From the NCBI RefSeq assembly GCF_000975035.1, contig NZ_BBRA01000002.1, positions 372,001-436,000 on the forward strand: a stretch of 64,000 nt of DNA. The letters are read 5' to 3'. Positions 40,472 to 50,429 of the stretch are shown piece by piece. Within the stretch, counting starts at the first letter, position 1, and every line of letters begins with the position of its first letter. This DNA comes from Demequina flava. GTDB lineage: Bacteria; Actinomycetota; Actinomycetes; Actinomycetales; Demequinaceae. The notes beneath the pieces were generated by a model, which worked only from the letters and a program-made list of their open reading frames with translations, made no database searches and was not told the origin of the DNA. The translations under genes were made by a program, and so were the position numbers.

Positions 40472-43180
40472 GTGGCATCACACGGCGATATTGACAAGGA
40501 CCCCAGCGAGACTGACGAGTGGCTCGAGTCACTTGACGGAATGATCGAGGCGGGCGGTGAGTCGCGCGCTGAATATGTCCTTGACCGCATGGTCGAGCAT
40601 GCCGCGACCAAGCAGCTCTCGGTCCCGCTCAGCCTCAACACCCCTTACGTCAACACGATCCATGCTGACGATGAGCCTGAGTTCCCCGGCGACGAAGAGA
40701 TTGAGCGCCGCTACCGCGGCTGGATCCGCTGGAACGCGGCTGTCATGGTGACGCGCGCGCAGGCGGCCGGCAAGGGTGTGGGCGGGCACATCTCGTCCTA
40801 CGCTTCCGTGGCGACACTGTACGAAGTGGGTCTCAACCACTTCTTCCGCGGCAAGGACCACCCAGGCGGCGGTGACCAGGTGTACTTCCAGGGCCACGCA
40901 GCTCCTGGAGTGTACGCACGTGGATACGTCGAGGGCCGCTTCACTGAGGACGACCTCGACTCGTTCCGCCAGGAGAAGTCCGGGCCGGGTCGCGGAATGT
41001 CGTCGTACCCCCACCCCCGCCTCATGCAGGACGTGTGGGAGTTCCCGACTGTGTCGATGGGACTGGGCCCAGCGTCCGCCATTTACCAGGCGTGGACCAA
41101 CCGTTACATGCACCTTCGCGGTCTCAAGGACACCTCGCAGCAGCACGTCTGGGCATACCTGGGCGATGGTGAAATGGACGAGCCCGAGAGCCGCGGAATG
41201 CTCCAGCTCGCGGCAAACCAGGGCCTCGACAACCTCACGTTCGTCGTCAACTGCAACTTGCAGCGCCTCGACGGACCTGTGCGCGGTAACGGCAAGATCA
41301 TCCAGGAACTCGAGGCCTTCTTCCGCGGTGCCGGATGGAACGTCATCAAGGTGATCTGGGGTCGCAACTGGGACCCGCTGCTGGGCCGCGACGACGACGG
41401 TGCCCTGGTCAACCTCATGAACACCGTGCCGGACGGAGACTTCCAGACGTTCCGCGCCGAGTCCGGTGCCTTCATTCGTGATCAGTTCTTCGGCGGCGAC
41501 CCGCGCGCCAAAGAGCTCGTCAAGGACATGACGGACGACGAGATTTGGGCACTCAAGCGCGGTGGCCACGACTACCGCAAGCTGTACGCCGCCTACCGGG
41601 CTGCGACGACGCAGGCCAACGGCAAGCCCACCGTGATTCTTGCGAAGACGATTAAGGGCTACGGCCTGGGCTCGAACTTCGCCGCTCGCAACTCGACGCA
41701 CCAGATGAAGAAGCTTGCCGCCCAGGACCTCAAGGTGCTGCGCGACACGTTCGACATCCCGTTCACCGACGAGCAGCTTGAAGAAGACCCGTACAACCCG
41801 CCGTACTACCACCCAGGTGCGGATGACCCAGCGCTGCAGTACATGCTGGACCGCCGCAAGGAGCTTGGTGGATTTGTTCCCGAGCGTCGCGACCCCAAGA
41901 CTCAGATCGCGTTGCCGGACGACAAGGCGTACGAGTTGCTGGCCAAGGGCTCGGGCAAGCAGGAAGTCGCCACGACCATGGCGTTCGTCCGCCTGTTCAA
42001 GGACCTCGTGCGCGACAAGGAGTTCGGCAAGCGCATCGTGCCGATCATTCCGGATGAGGCTCGCACCTTCGGCCTGGACGCGATCTTCCCGTCCGCAAAG
42101 ATCTTCAACACGCAGGGCCAAAACTACCTCCCTGTCGACCGTGAACTCATGCTCTCCTACAAGGAGTCCGAGGCGGGTCAGATCATGCACACCGGCATCA
42201 ACGAAGCCGGCTCGGCCGCTGCCTTCCAGGCTGTGGGCACGGCATATGCCACCCACGGTGAGCCGCTGGTGCCGTTCTACATCTTCTACTCGATGTTCGG
42301 TTTCCAGCGCACGGGAGACCAGTTCTGGGCCGCCGGCGATCAGTTGACGCGTGGTTTCATCATTGGTGCCACCGCTGGACGCACGACCCTGACCGGAGAA
42401 GGCCTTCAGCACGCCGACGGCCACTCGCCGTTGCTCGCGGGTACCAACACCGCAGTGGTGCAGTACGACCCGGCGTTCGGTTACGAGATCCGCCACATTG
42501 TGCGCGACGGCATCCAGCGCATGTACGGCGACGATGGACGCGACCCCAACGTCATGTACTACCTCACCGTGTACAACGAGCCCATCCAGCAGCCCGCAGA
42601 GCCGGAGAACGTTGATGTCGACGGCATCCTCAAGGGCATCTACAAGTTCGCGGACGCTCCTGCTGGCGATGGTCCTGAAGCTCAGATCCTTGCCTCCGGC
42701 GTGGCTGTCCCGTGGGCGCTTGAAGCTCAGGAACTGCTCGCGACGCACTACGGCGTCCGCGCCTCGGTGTGGTCAGTGACAAGCTGGAACGAGCTTCGAC
42801 GGGAAGCTCTCGCATGCGAAGAGAAGGCGTTCCTGCACCCGGGCGAGAACCCAGTCCCCTACGTCACGCAGAAGTTGCAGGACGCGCAGGGCCCGTTCGT
42901 CGCGACAACGGACTACGACCACCTTGTGCCCGATCAGATTCGCGCCTGGGTCCCGGGCGACTACGCGACGCTGGGCGCGGACGGCTACGGCTTCTCCGAC
43001 ACCCGTGCAGCGGCACGTCGTTACTTCAAGATCGACGGCCCGTCGACGGCGGTCAAGGTGCTTCAGCAGCTTGAGCGCCGCGGCCAGGTCTCCCCTGGCA
43101 CCACGGCCGATGCTGTGAGCCGTTACGAGCTCCACGACGTCCGCAAGGGCACGTCAGGAAACGCTGGTGGCGACGCGTAG
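40472..43180 (+). CDS. aceE: Pyruvate dehydrogenase E1 component, homodimeric
   Basis: 902 aa. Thiamine-diphosphate enzyme that decarboxylates pyruvate and acetylates E2 lipoyl groups, giving acetyl-CoA. ThDP/Mg motif [14 protein letters not shown]...[16 protein letters not shown] (GDG...NCN). Other marks are [24 protein letters not shown] in the N-domain and the transketolase-like [28 protein letters not shown] 40472 was chosen because AGGAAGG is 6 bases upstream; an in-frame ATG at 40448 lacks one. Ends before a strong terminator. E2/E3 genes are not in the window. Confidence 0.97.
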   Translation: MASHGDIDKDPSETDEWLESLDGMIEAGGESRAEYVLDRMVEHAATKQLSVPLSLNTPYVNTIHADDEPEFPGDEEIERRYRGWIRWNAAVMVTRAQAAGKGVGGHISSYASVATLYEVGLNHFFRGKDHPGGGDQVYFQGHAAPGVYARGYVEGRFTEDDLDSFRQEKSGPGRGMSSYPHPRLMQDVWEFPTVSMGLGPASAIYQAWTNRYMHLRGLKDTSQQHVWAYLGDGEMDEPESRGMLQLAANQGLDNLTFVVNCNLQRLDGPVRGNGKIIQELEAFFRGAGWNVIKVIWGRNWDPLLGRDDDGALVNLMNTVPDGDFQTFRAESGAFIRDQFFGGDPRAKELVKDMTDDEIWALKRGGHDYRKLYAAYRAATTQANGKPTVILAKTIKGYGLGSNFAARNSTHQMKKLAAQDLKVLRDTFDIPFTDEQLEEDPYNPPYYHPGADDPALQYMLDRRKELGGFVPERRDPKTQIALPDDKAYELLAKGSGKQEVATTMAFVRLFKDLVRDKEFGKRIVPIIPDEARTFGLDAIFPSAKIFNTQGQNYLPVDRELMLSYKESEAGQIMHTGINEAGSAAAFQAVGTAYATHGEPLVPFYIFYSMFGFQRTGDQFWAAGDQLTRGFIIGATAGRTTLTGEGLQHADGHSPLLAGTNTAVVQYDPAFGYEIRHIVRDGIQRMYGDDGRDPNVMYYLTVYNEPIQQPAEPENVDVDGILKGIYKFADAPAGDGPEAQILASGVAVPWALEAQELLATHYGVRASVWSVTSWNELRREALACEEKAFLHPGENPVPYVTQKLQDAQGPFVATTDYDHLVPDQIRAWVPGDYATLGADGYGFSDTRAAARRYFKIDGPSTAVKVLQQLERRGQVSPGTTADAVSRYELHDVRKGTSGNAGGDA

Positions 43181-43202
43181 GGCGTTACCTCACCGGAATC
43201 AA

Positions 43203-43243
43203 AGCGGCCCCGCAACCGAAATGGTTGCGGGGCCGCTTTGTTT
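43203..43243 (+). terminator. aceE rho-independent terminator
   Basis: agcggccccgcaacc (43203-43217), loop gaaat, ggttgcggggccgct (43223-43237), then ttgttt. Perfect 15-bp stem; also serves the convergent gene ending at 43253. Confidence 0.95.
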
Positions 43244-43252
43244 GTGACGCGA

Positions 43253-44383
43253 CTACTGTTGCCTGCCCTCATCGTCATCGCCGGAACGAGACTCACCACT
43301 ATCCGGACCGTCGTGGCTTGACTCCACGTCGCTCATTTCACGCGAGCCTTCTGAGTCCTGGGCGGGCTCCTGTTGCTCGGCTGGCACTGGGTGCGCGTCC
43401 GCGTCGGGACTGCCTGCCGTTTCTCCGGCAGGCGCCTCGGGACCGGCCGCATGGCCGTGCGCTGTGCTTGTGTCACGCGCCGAGGTCGACGTTTCGGGTA
43501 CATCTGTGCCCTGCTCGGCATCACCGTCATGACGGTTGTCCGGGACCGTGGCGCGGCTGACGCTGTCAGGCTCGGACCCGGCGAGTCCGGAGGTGCTCCC
43601 GACAGGCGCGCCCTCTACCCGCGCCGCTGCGGTGAAGGAGCGGCGCACAAGCACCGCCACCACGATGATCGCGATAATGACGATCGCGAGGGCGATCCAG
43701 AGCGCGATAAGGAGCGTCGTCGAAAAGGCGCCGTCTGGGGAGACCCGGACGTAGCCCTGGCCGGTGCACTCGGATGCGCCGGAGGCGATGCTTCCGGAGA
43801 CGTGGAAGGTTCCGGTCAGTTCCAGGCCCGAGGCGTCTTGGAACTCTGTGAGGAGGTCGTCGACGGCAAGTGTGCCACCCCATTCGACCGCATCGTCCGT
43901 GTTGATGTCAGTGCCGTTCCACAGCACGATTGTCCAGCCACCGATCACCAGCCCCGCACTTGCACTGTCTCCCATGGGGACATCACCAGTAGTGCCCTGC
44001 CAGGTCAGAGTCTCACCTGGAACGGCGTCCAGAGGTAGCGCCGCAAAGGTGTTCCCTGGGGTGGTGGTCTCACCGCCACTCGTAGTCACTTCGAACGTGC
44101 ACCCCTGCGACAGCGACCCGCCGTTAACTTCCTCGGCAATACCGGTCAGTGCAACGCCTGCTGACAGGGCAGCGATGACGGCCACCGCGATCGAGGCACC
44201 CTTGGCGGAACTCACGCGCTGAATGCACAGAGCGCTCACGCCGGCGATGGTGACGGCAAGAATCCCGAACAGCGGGAGCCTATCTGGCGGGAGGATTCCG
44301 GTGAGCCACAGCAGGCACATCACAATGAGACCCAACAGGGTGCCCAATAAGAACCCAATGAATGGACGGGGACGCGCAGTCAT
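43253..44383 (-). CDS. Membrane protein with extracytoplasmic domain and acidic tail
   Basis: 376 aa. Three N-terminal spans (IGFLLGTLLGLIVMCLLWLTG, LPLFGILAVTIAGVSALCI, ASIAVAVIAALSAGVALTG), an outside domain of ~130 residues with two Cys (GCTFEV, SECTGQG) that could form a disulfide, a fourth span (LLIALWIALAIVIIAIIVVAVLV), and a ~120-residue Ser/Asp/Glu-rich disordered tail. Not recognised. GAGGGA precedes the ATG. Confidence 0.7.
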   Translation of the reverse strand: MTARPRPFIGFLLGTLLGLIVMCLLWLTGILPPDRLPLFGILAVTIAGVSALCIQRVSSAKGASIAVAVIAALSAGVALTGIAEEVNGGSLSQGCTFEVTTSGGETTTPGNTFAALPLDAVPGETLTWQGTTGDVPMGDSASAGLVIGGWTIVLWNGTDINTDDAVEWGGTLAVDDLLTEFQDASGLELTGTFHVSGSIASGASECTGQGYVRVSPDGAFSTTLLIALWIALAIVIIAIIVVAVLVRRSFTAAARVEGAPVGSTSGLAGSEPDSVSRATVPDNRHDGDAEQGTDVPETSTSARDTSTAHGHAAGPEAPAGETAGSPDADAHPVPAEQQEPAQDSEGSREMSDVESSHDGPDSGESRSGDDDEGRQQ

Positions 44384-44516
44384 ATTCTTCCCTCGGTCGG
44401 ACAGTCAGTACGTGCTCGCCACAGTAGCGGGCGACCGCCCGGGACTGTCGACTGACCACCAAACACGGCGACCGACCTTTGTGGACTTCACACAATCGGG
44501 TCCTATGCTGACTCTC

Positions 44517-45686
44517 ATGTCCCAATCCGCCGCGCGGTCGGAGACGCTGCGCCGTTTGCGCGCCGCGACCGGCCGACTCGCCACAGCCGCCCTGCGCCGT
44601 CTCGACGCCGACTACCCGTGGTTCAGACATCTGCCCGCACAAGAGCGTTCCTGGGTCGGAACCGTCGCGCAGGCAGGTATCTCGTCCTTCGTCGCCTGGT
44701 ACGCGGATCCCCAGCACTCCCACCGCAGCGCGACGGAAGTCTTCGCCGCAGCACCGCCAGAGTTGACGCGCTCCGTGTCGCTTCAGCACACGCTGTCCAT
44801 CGTTCGTACGGTCGTCGAGGTCGTCGAGAATCACTCGGACGAATTCGCTTCGCCGGGGTCCGAGCAAGAGGTCCGCGAAGCAATCCTGCTGTTCTCTCGC
44901 GAGATCGCCTTCTCGGCGGCCGAGGTCTACGCACGAGCCGCGGAGACACGCGGCGCCTGGGACGCACGCCTCGAGGCACTCGTTGTGGACGCGCTTGTCC
45001 GTGGTGAAGTGGACGACGACCTCCCTTCGCGCGCAGCAGCTCTGGGGTGGAAGCCCGGCCCCACGCTCGTGTTGGTGGGCCTCACAGATGGGGCACTCGG
45101 TGAAGTCCAGAGCGCCGAGCTACGCCGAGTCATTCGGCGCTCCGCCCCTGGTGCGCTCGTCGGCATCCACGGCGAAGACCTCATCGTGATCGCACGCTCG
45201 GATGACTCGCACGAAGAACTCGTGCAACACATCATGGGCACGTTTGGTCCCGGCCCGATTGTGCGAGGCCCCAAGGCTGTCACCCTCATCGAGGTTGCTC
45301 GCTCCACACGCGCAGCCGTTGCCGGCGTCATCGCCGCGCCAGCGTGGTCGATGGCACCGCGGCCAGCAGGCGCCGATGACCTGCTTCCGGAGAGAGTCCT
45401 CGTCGGAGACACGGCAGCACGTGAACGGCTCGTCGCCATTGCCTACGATCCCATCGTGCAAGCTGGCGGCTCGCTGTCCGAGACCGTCGCCACGTACCTC
45501 GACTGCGGCAGGTCCCTCGAGACTGCGGCGCGGACCATGTTCGTCCATCCCAACACGGTGCGATATCGCCTCAAGAAGGTGGCGGAGCTGACCGGTTGGG
45601 ACGTCTTAGCCCATCGCGATGCGCATGTCCTGGAGATGGCATTCGCTCTCGGCAGACTTCGGGACACTTCTCGCGAGACTTTGTAG
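44517..45686 (+). CDS. fasR: PucR-type regulator of fatty-acid synthesis (FasR/MabR-like)
   Basis: 389 aa. N-terminal ~170 residues helical, central GGDEF-like/PucR middle domain, C-terminal PucR HTH_30 (ETVATYLDCGRSLETAARTMFVHPNTVRYRLKKVAELTG). Position immediately before fabD-fabH-acpP-fabF is that of FasR in Streptomyces and MabR (Rv2242) in mycobacteria, activators of the same operon that sense acyl-CoA. TATGCT lies 7 bases before ATG 44517 (leaderless type). Its stop codon lies inside a perfect palindrome that may be its own target. Confidence 0.9.
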   Translation: MSQSAARSETLRRLRAATGRLATAALRRLDADYPWFRHLPAQERSWVGTVAQAGISSFVAWYADPQHSHRSATEVFAAAPPELTRSVSLQHTLSIVRTVVEVVENHSDEFASPGSEQEVREAILLFSREIAFSAAEVYARAAETRGAWDARLEALVVDALVRGEVDDDLPSRAAALGWKPGPTLVLVGLTDGALGEVQSAELRRVIRRSAPGALVGIHGEDLIVIARSDDSHEELVQHIMGTFGPGPIVRGPKAVTLIEVARSTRAAVAGVIAAPAWSMAPRPAGADDLLPERVLVGDTAARERLVAIAYDPIVQAGGSLSETVATYLDCGRSLETAARTMFVHPNTVRYRLKKVAELTGWDVLAHRDAHVLEMAFALGRLRDTSRETL

Positions 45687-45698
45687 GTTTACTACAAA
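45680..45698. promoter_or_regulatory. Candidate FasR operator
   Basis: TTTGTAG-GTTTA-CTACAAA, 7-bp perfect arms with a 5-base spacer, AT-rich within GC-rich DNA. It overlaps the fasR stop and lies 66 bases before the fabD start, the expected place for regulator binding at the fab operon. Confidence 0.7.
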
Positions 45699-45763
45699 TC
45701 TCCTCGCTGAATCCCGTAAGGCAGTGGACCTTCAGCAACGTCGTTGTGCGCCATGCTAGAACC

Positions 45764-46678
45764 ATGATTGCCGTTCTCTGTCCCGGTCAGGGTGCGCAGA
45801 CTCCCGGAATGCTCGAGCCCTGGCTCACGATTCCCCGCGTCGCCGACTCCCTCACCGCATTGTCGGAAGCCACAGACAAAGACCTCATCGCGCACGGCAC
45901 CACATCCGATGCCGACACCATTCGCGACACTGCGATCGCCCAGCCACTACTCGTGGCCACGGCGATCGCAACTGCGCGCGAAGTTCTCGGTGATGTAAAG
46001 CCTGGCGTGCTTGCCGGTCACTCGGTGGGAGAGCTTGGCGCGGCCGCCCTCGCGGGCGTAGTCAGTGACGTCGAAGCCATGAAACTCGTCACCGTCCGCG
46101 CGAATGCCATGGCGGCTGCAGCAGCAGACGCGGAGCCGACGTCCATGGCCGCCGTCCTCGGCGGAGTTGAGGCGGAAGTCCTCGCGCGGCTCGAAGAATT
46201 GGGGCTCACCCCAGCCAACGTGAATGGCGGCGGCCAGATCGTCGCCGCAGGCTCCGCAGTGGGCATCGAGGCGCTCGTCACCGACGGCCCCGCGCGAGCC
46301 CGCGTGATCCCGCTCCAAGTTGCTGGCGCCTTCCACACGCCCTACATGGCTCCCGCGGTCTCCGCTTTGGAAACCGCAGCATCGGCCCTCACCCCCGCAG
46401 ATCCCACTGCGCCCCTGCTGTCTAACGCTGACGGCGCAGAGGTGCCGTCCGGAGCCCAAGCGCTGGAGCGCATCGTCCGTCAGGTAGCCAACCCGGTGCG
46501 CTGGGACTTGTGCCAGGCACGTATGCTCGAACTTGGTGTGACGGCGATTATCGAGGTCGCACCTGGAGGCGTCCTTACCGGGCTAGCCAAGCGCTCGATG
46601 AAGGGCATCCCCGCCATCGCCCTCAAGACCCCTGACGACTTGGACGCTGCCCAGCAGCTCGTGAAGGAGCACGCGTGA
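45764..46678 (+). CDS. fabD: Malonyl-CoA:ACP transacylase
   Basis: 304 aa. Loads malonate onto ACP for type II fatty-acid synthesis. LCPGQGAQTPGM at the N-terminus, catalytic Ser in GHSVGELGAAA, active-site His in VAGAFHTPYM, and Gln in the GQG loop. ATG 45764 has CATGCT 6 bases upstream and no ribosome-binding site. Overlaps fabH (GTGA). First gene of fabD-fabH-acpP-fabF. Confidence 0.96.
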   Translation: MIAVLCPGQGAQTPGMLEPWLTIPRVADSLTALSEATDKDLIAHGTTSDADTIRDTAIAQPLLVATAIATAREVLGDVKPGVLAGHSVGELGAAALAGVVSDVEAMKLVTVRANAMAAAAADAEPTSMAAVLGGVEAEVLARLEELGLTPANVNGGGQIVAAGSAVGIEALVTDGPARARVIPLQVAGAFHTPYMAPAVSALETAASALTPADPTAPLLSNADGAEVPSGAQALERIVRQVANPVRWDLCQARMLELGVTAIIEVAPGGVLTGLAKRSMKGIPAIALKTPDDLDAAQQLVKEHA

Positions 46679-47673
46679 GCCCCATCTCCCTGAAGCGCGG
46701 ACCAGAGTTTTCGCGCATCACCGGCCTCGGCACGTTCCGCGGTGAACGGGTAGTGCCCAACGAGGAACTGATCGAGCCGATCAACTCCTCGGACGAGTGG
46801 ATCCAGAAGATGACCGGAATCCGCACTCGCGTACGCGCGGCAGACGGTACCGACGTCATCGACATGTCGGAGCACGCGGCCATCGAGGCGATCAACAACG
46901 CCGGAATCTCGCGCGATGAGATCGACACGGTCATTCTGTCGACCATTACCTATCCTCACATCACCCCCGGCGGCGCCCCCGTTCTCGCAGACCGCCTTGG
47001 CATCACCGCGGCCGCATTCGACATCTCGGCTGCGTGTGCCGGCTACTGCTACGGAATCAGCCAGGCAGACGCCCTTGTCCGTTCGGGCAACGCGCGCAAC
47101 GTGCTCGTCGTGGGTGCAGAAAAGATGAGCGACTGGGTCGATCCGGCCGACCGCTCCATCTCCTATCTCTTGGGCGACGGAGCAGGCGCGGCCGTCGTCG
47201 GCGCATCTGACGAAGCCGGGATTGGACCCACTGTGTGGGGCTCGGACGGCTCTGGCGCACAGCTGATCCGCCAGACGGCCTCGTGGGACGAGATTCGCAA
47301 TAACCGCGACGCAGCCTTCCCAACACTGTTCCAAGAGGGCCCGAGCGTCTTCAAGTGGGCGTCATTCAAGATGGCACCCGTCGCTCTTGAAGCCATTGAA
47401 GCCGCTGGCGTGACGCCTGACGACATTCAGGCGTTCATTCCTCACCAGGCCAATGTGCGCATCATCGACCAGCTTGCCAAGCAGATTGGTCTGCCGGACC
47501 ACGTCGCGATCGGCAAGGACATTGCCGATTCCGGCAACACCTCCGCCGCATCGATCCCTCTCGCCACCGAGCGCCTCTTGCGCGATGGCGATGCGAAATC
47601 AGGCGACCTCGCACTGCAGATCGGCTTTGGTGCCGGTCTGGTGTACGCCGCGCAGGTCGTTGTTCTGCCCTAG
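46675..47673 (+). CDS. fabH: Beta-ketoacyl-ACP synthase III
   Basis: 332 aa. First condensation of acyl-CoA with malonyl-ACP; its substrate choice sets straight or branched starters. Catalytic Cys in FDISAACAGYCYG, His in FIPHQANVRI and Asn in GNTSAASIP form the C-H-N triad. GTG 46675 overlaps the fabD stop by four bases. Full length for the family. Confidence 0.96.
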   Translation: MSPISLKRGPEFSRITGLGTFRGERVVPNEELIEPINSSDEWIQKMTGIRTRVRAADGTDVIDMSEHAAIEAINNAGISRDEIDTVILSTITYPHITPGGAPVLADRLGITAAAFDISAACAGYCYGISQADALVRSGNARNVLVVGAEKMSDWVDPADRSISYLLGDGAGAAVVGASDEAGIGPTVWGSDGSGAQLIRQTASWDEIRNNRDAAFPTLFQEGPSVFKWASFKMAPVALEAIEAAGVTPDDIQAFIPHQANVRIIDQLAKQIGLPDHVAIGKDIADSGNTSAASIPLATERLLRDGDAKSGDLALQIGFGAGLVYAAQVVVLP

Positions 47674-47757
47674 CGGCCACAAAACCCATAGAGTTCATCA
47701 CCGTGTCTGGCCTGCACCGCAGCCAGACGCACACACCCCACGCATAAGGAGAAAAAC

Positions 47758-48003
47758 ATGGCTGACAAGAACGAGATCCTCGCTGGCCTTGCCGAGATCG
47801 TGGCCGAGGAGACCGGCCTGGACACCAACGAGGTTGAGCTCGACAAGTCCTTCACCGACGACCTCGACATCGACTCGCTGTCGATGATGACGATCGTGAC
47901 CCTCGCTGAGGAGAAGTTCGACGTGCGCATCCCCGACGAGGAGGTCAAGAACCTGACCACCGTCGGCGACGCCGTCACCTTCATCGAAGGCGCCCAGAAG
48001 TAA
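47758..48003 (+). CDS. acpP: Acyl carrier protein
   Basis: 81 aa, acidic. DDLDIDSLSMM contains the DSL Ser that receives 4'-phosphopantetheine. AAGGAG 7 bases before the ATG. Carries intermediates among FabD, FabH and FabF encoded around it. Confidence 0.96.
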   Translation: MADKNEILAGLAEIVAEETGLDTNEVELDKSFTDDLDIDSLSMMTIVTLAEEKFDVRIPDEEVKNLTTVGDAVTFIEGAQK

Positions 48004-48034
48004 CCGTTTCACCTACGACCGCACGGGAGAGCAT

Positions 48035-49273
48035 ATGACTGACGTTGTCATCACCGGATTGGGAGCGACTTCACCGCTTGGTGGAGATGTTTCGAGCACC
48101 TGGGAAGGCGCACTTGCAGGCCGTAGCGGCGTGCGCACCTTCGACAACGACTGGGTTGAGCAGTACGACCTACCGGTCCACTTCTCCGGTCAGCTCGCCG
48201 TGCCCACTGCAGAGGTGCTGTCGCGCCCAGAGACCCGCCGCATGGACCCGTCCGCCCAGATGGCGATGGTTGCTGCGCGCGAGGCCTGGGCAGACGCCGG
48301 TTCCCCCGAGGTAGACCACGACCGCCTTGGCGCCGTGGTCTCCTCGGGCATCGGCGGCATCTGGACGCTCCTGAACGGCTGGGACACGATGAAGGAAAAG
48401 GGCGCTGGACGGGTCCTCCCCATGTCAGTGCCCATGCTCATGCCCAACTCCCCTGCGGCCTACGTGTCGCTGGAGTTCAAGGCCCGTGCTGGCGCCCACG
48501 CACCCGTGTCCGCCTGCGCCTCGGGCGCCGAGGCGATCGGCACCGCATTCGAGATGATTCAGTCCGGCCGTGCGGACATCGTCATCGCGGGTGGAACCGA
48601 AGCCGCAACTCACCCGCTGCCCATCGCCGCCTTCGCCGCCATGGCTGCTCTGTCAAAGCGCAACAACGACCCGCAGGGTGCCTCGCGCCCCTATGACACC
48701 TCCCGCGACGGCTTTGTGCTGGGAGAAGGCTCAGGCATTGTCGTCGTTGAGTCCGCAGAGCACGCCAAGGCACGTGGCGCCCGCGTCTACGCCCGCCTCC
48801 TGGGCCTGGGTATGACCGCTGACGGCCACCACATCGCTGCGCCTGAACCCAACGGCACTGGCCAGACCAAGGCCATGCAGTTCGCACTCGAACGCGCTGG
48901 GATCACCACTACGGACGTTTCACACGTCAACGCGCACGCGACCTCAACACCGGTCGGCGACATGATCGAGGCCCGCGGTATCCGCGGTCTCCTCGGGTCT
49001 CACGCCGACAGCGTCCTGCTGTCTGCCACGAAGTCCATGACCGGTCACCTCCTGGGTGGCGCCGGCGCACTGGAGTCCGTGTTCACGATCAAGGCACTGG
49101 CGGAGCGCACTGCACCGCCCACGATCAACGTGACCGAGCCGGACCCGGAGCTCGAAGTGGACCTCGTGCGCGACACCCCGCGCGCGCTGCCTGCTGACGG
49201 CCAGCTTGCCGCAATCAACAACTCGTTTGGGTTTGGCGGCCACAACGTGGCACTGGTGTTCGGCACCGCCTAA
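48035..49273 (+). CDS. fabF: Beta-ketoacyl-ACP synthase II
   Basis: 412 aa. Elongating condensing enzyme. Cys in SACASGAEAIG, first His in NAHATSTPVGD, second His in MTGHLLGGAGA, with Lys in SATKSMTGH completing the KAS II set. GGGAG lies before ATG 48035. Last gene of the fab operon, followed by a terminator. Confidence 0.96.
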   Translation: MTDVVITGLGATSPLGGDVSSTWEGALAGRSGVRTFDNDWVEQYDLPVHFSGQLAVPTAEVLSRPETRRMDPSAQMAMVAAREAWADAGSPEVDHDRLGAVVSSGIGGIWTLLNGWDTMKEKGAGRVLPMSVPMLMPNSPAAYVSLEFKARAGAHAPVSACASGAEAIGTAFEMIQSGRADIVIAGGTEAATHPLPIAAFAAMAALSKRNNDPQGASRPYDTSRDGFVLGEGSGIVVVESAEHAKARGARVYARLLGLGMTADGHHIAAPEPNGTGQTKAMQFALERAGITTTDVSHVNAHATSTPVGDMIEARGIRGLLGSHADSVLLSATKSMTGHLLGGAGALESVFTIKALAERTAPPTINVTEPDPELEVDLVRDTPRALPADGQLAAINNSFGFGGHNVALVFGTA

Positions 49274-49289
49274 GCATCACCGCTCGACT

Positions 49290-49333
49290 GGCCCCTCGCA
49301 TCGTCCCTCACCGGACAGTGCGGGGGGCCTTTC
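49290..49333 (+). terminator. fab operon terminator
   Basis: ggcccctcgca (49290-49300) pairs with tgcggggggcc (49319-49329), followed by ttt. Lies 17 bases after the fabF stop. Confidence 0.8.
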
Positions 49334-49384
49334 GCGTGCCGTGAGGCGTCGCCAGCCGTAGGCGGTGGGGGGCGATGCTGGGTC

Positions 49385-49747
49385 TTAGAAGTCTGCGGGC
49401 GTCGCCTGGTGGAAGCGCAACTTCCAGCGCCCATCGTTCACCCACACGGACGAGCGGTGAGATGCGCCACGCCCCCGTTCGGGCACAGCGGTGTACGTCA
49501 CGAGCGCGACATCCTCGCAGATCGCGACCGCGGAGAAGTCACGCAGGGGGAAGGTGATGTCGATCTCGGCTGTGCGCAGTTCCAACGTGTCCTCGCGCGT
49601 GTATGTGCGTCCGGACTGCCCAACTTCGTGGAAGTTTTCGGCGAGCACAGCATCCATGTAGCGGCGATCGAAGCGGGTATCTGGGCGCCACATCGCCTCC
49701 TCCATCGCCTGGAGGGTCAGTGCCTCATCGTGGGCAAGTTCCATCAT
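49385..49747 (-). CDS. SnoaL-like/DUF4440 small protein
   Basis: 120 aa from ATG 49747. Cone-shaped NTF2-like fold layout: helices (MELAHDEALTLQAMEEAMWRPDTRFDRRYMDAVLAENFHEVGQSG, read in pieces) then beta strands (ALVTYTAVPERG, SSVWVNDGRWKLRFHQATP). DUF4440/SnoaL members are small enzymes or ligand-binding proteins. Starts inside the 3' end region of the DUF3145 gene, so both are probably co-transcribed. Confidence 0.8.
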   Translation of the reverse strand: MMELAHDEALTLQAMEEAMWRPDTRFDRRYMDAVLAENFHEVGQSGRTYTREDTLELRTAEIDITFPLRDFSAVAICEDVALVTYTAVPERGRGASHRSSVWVNDGRWKLRFHQATPADF

Positions 49748-49758
49748 GTGCCGCGAGG

Positions 49759-50256
49759 CTACCCCACGCGGTGGAGCCACCGGACCGGCGCCCCGGCACC
49801 CGCGTAGCGGAACGGTTCGAGCTCCTCGTCCCAGGCGGTGCCCAGGGCGAGGTCCATCGAACGCTTGAAGTCGGTCACGGTGCCACCGTTTTCGAGGGCG
49901 GCGCGAATACGGTCCTCAGGAACGACAACATTGCCGTGGACATCGGTGACCGCGTGGAAGATACCGAGTGAGGGCGTGTGGGACCAGCGTGCACCGTCGG
50001 AGCCAAAGGAGGGGTCCTCGGTTACTTCATAGCGGACGTGCTCCCAGCCGCGCAGTGCGGAGGCGAGCCGGGCGCCGGTGCCTGGCTGACCCTGCCATGC
50101 GACCTCGGCACGGAACAAGGTTGTGCCCGCAGGCTGGTCAGTCCACTCGAATGAAGCGCGCGAGCCCAGCACGGATTGCGCCGCCCACTCAATGTGAGGG
50201 CACATTGCGCGCGTAGCTGAGTGCACAAAAAGTACACCGCGGGTGATGGATGCCAT
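49759..50256 (-). CDS. DUF3145-family protein
   Basis: 165 aa; RGVLFVHSATRAMCPHIEWA opens the actinobacteria-specific DUF3145 domain, which continues with RAEVAWQG, WEHVRYEVTEDPS and FHAVTDVHGNVVVPEDRI. Soluble, function unknown. GGAAGGACGGG precedes the ATG. It ends 11 bases before the DUF4440 start. Confidence 0.88.
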   Translation of the reverse strand: MASITRGVLFVHSATRAMCPHIEWAAQSVLGSRASFEWTDQPAGTTLFRAEVAWQGQPGTGARLASALRGWEHVRYEVTEDPSFGSDGARWSHTPSLGIFHAVTDVHGNVVVPEDRIRAALENGGTVTDFKRSMDLALGTAWDEELEPFRYAGAGAPVRWLHRVG

Positions 50257-50429
50257 GACCCGTCCTTCCTGTTGAGGTGCGTCTTCCCCTACGACCTCAT
50301 CTACGAAAGCGACTCAAGGCACTGCCTCGGTGTGTCTCTATCGTGCCCGAAGGGACGCCAAAAGACCAGTCGCGCCACGCCGAGAAGGGCCAGCCGCCGC
50401 ACTCAGACGGAATGTGCCAGACTCGGCGC

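Noticed and set aside
40529..42748. 739-codon antisense frame inside aceE
   Set aside because: High-GC codon shadow of aceE; no ribosome-binding site and low-complexity His/Val-rich translation.
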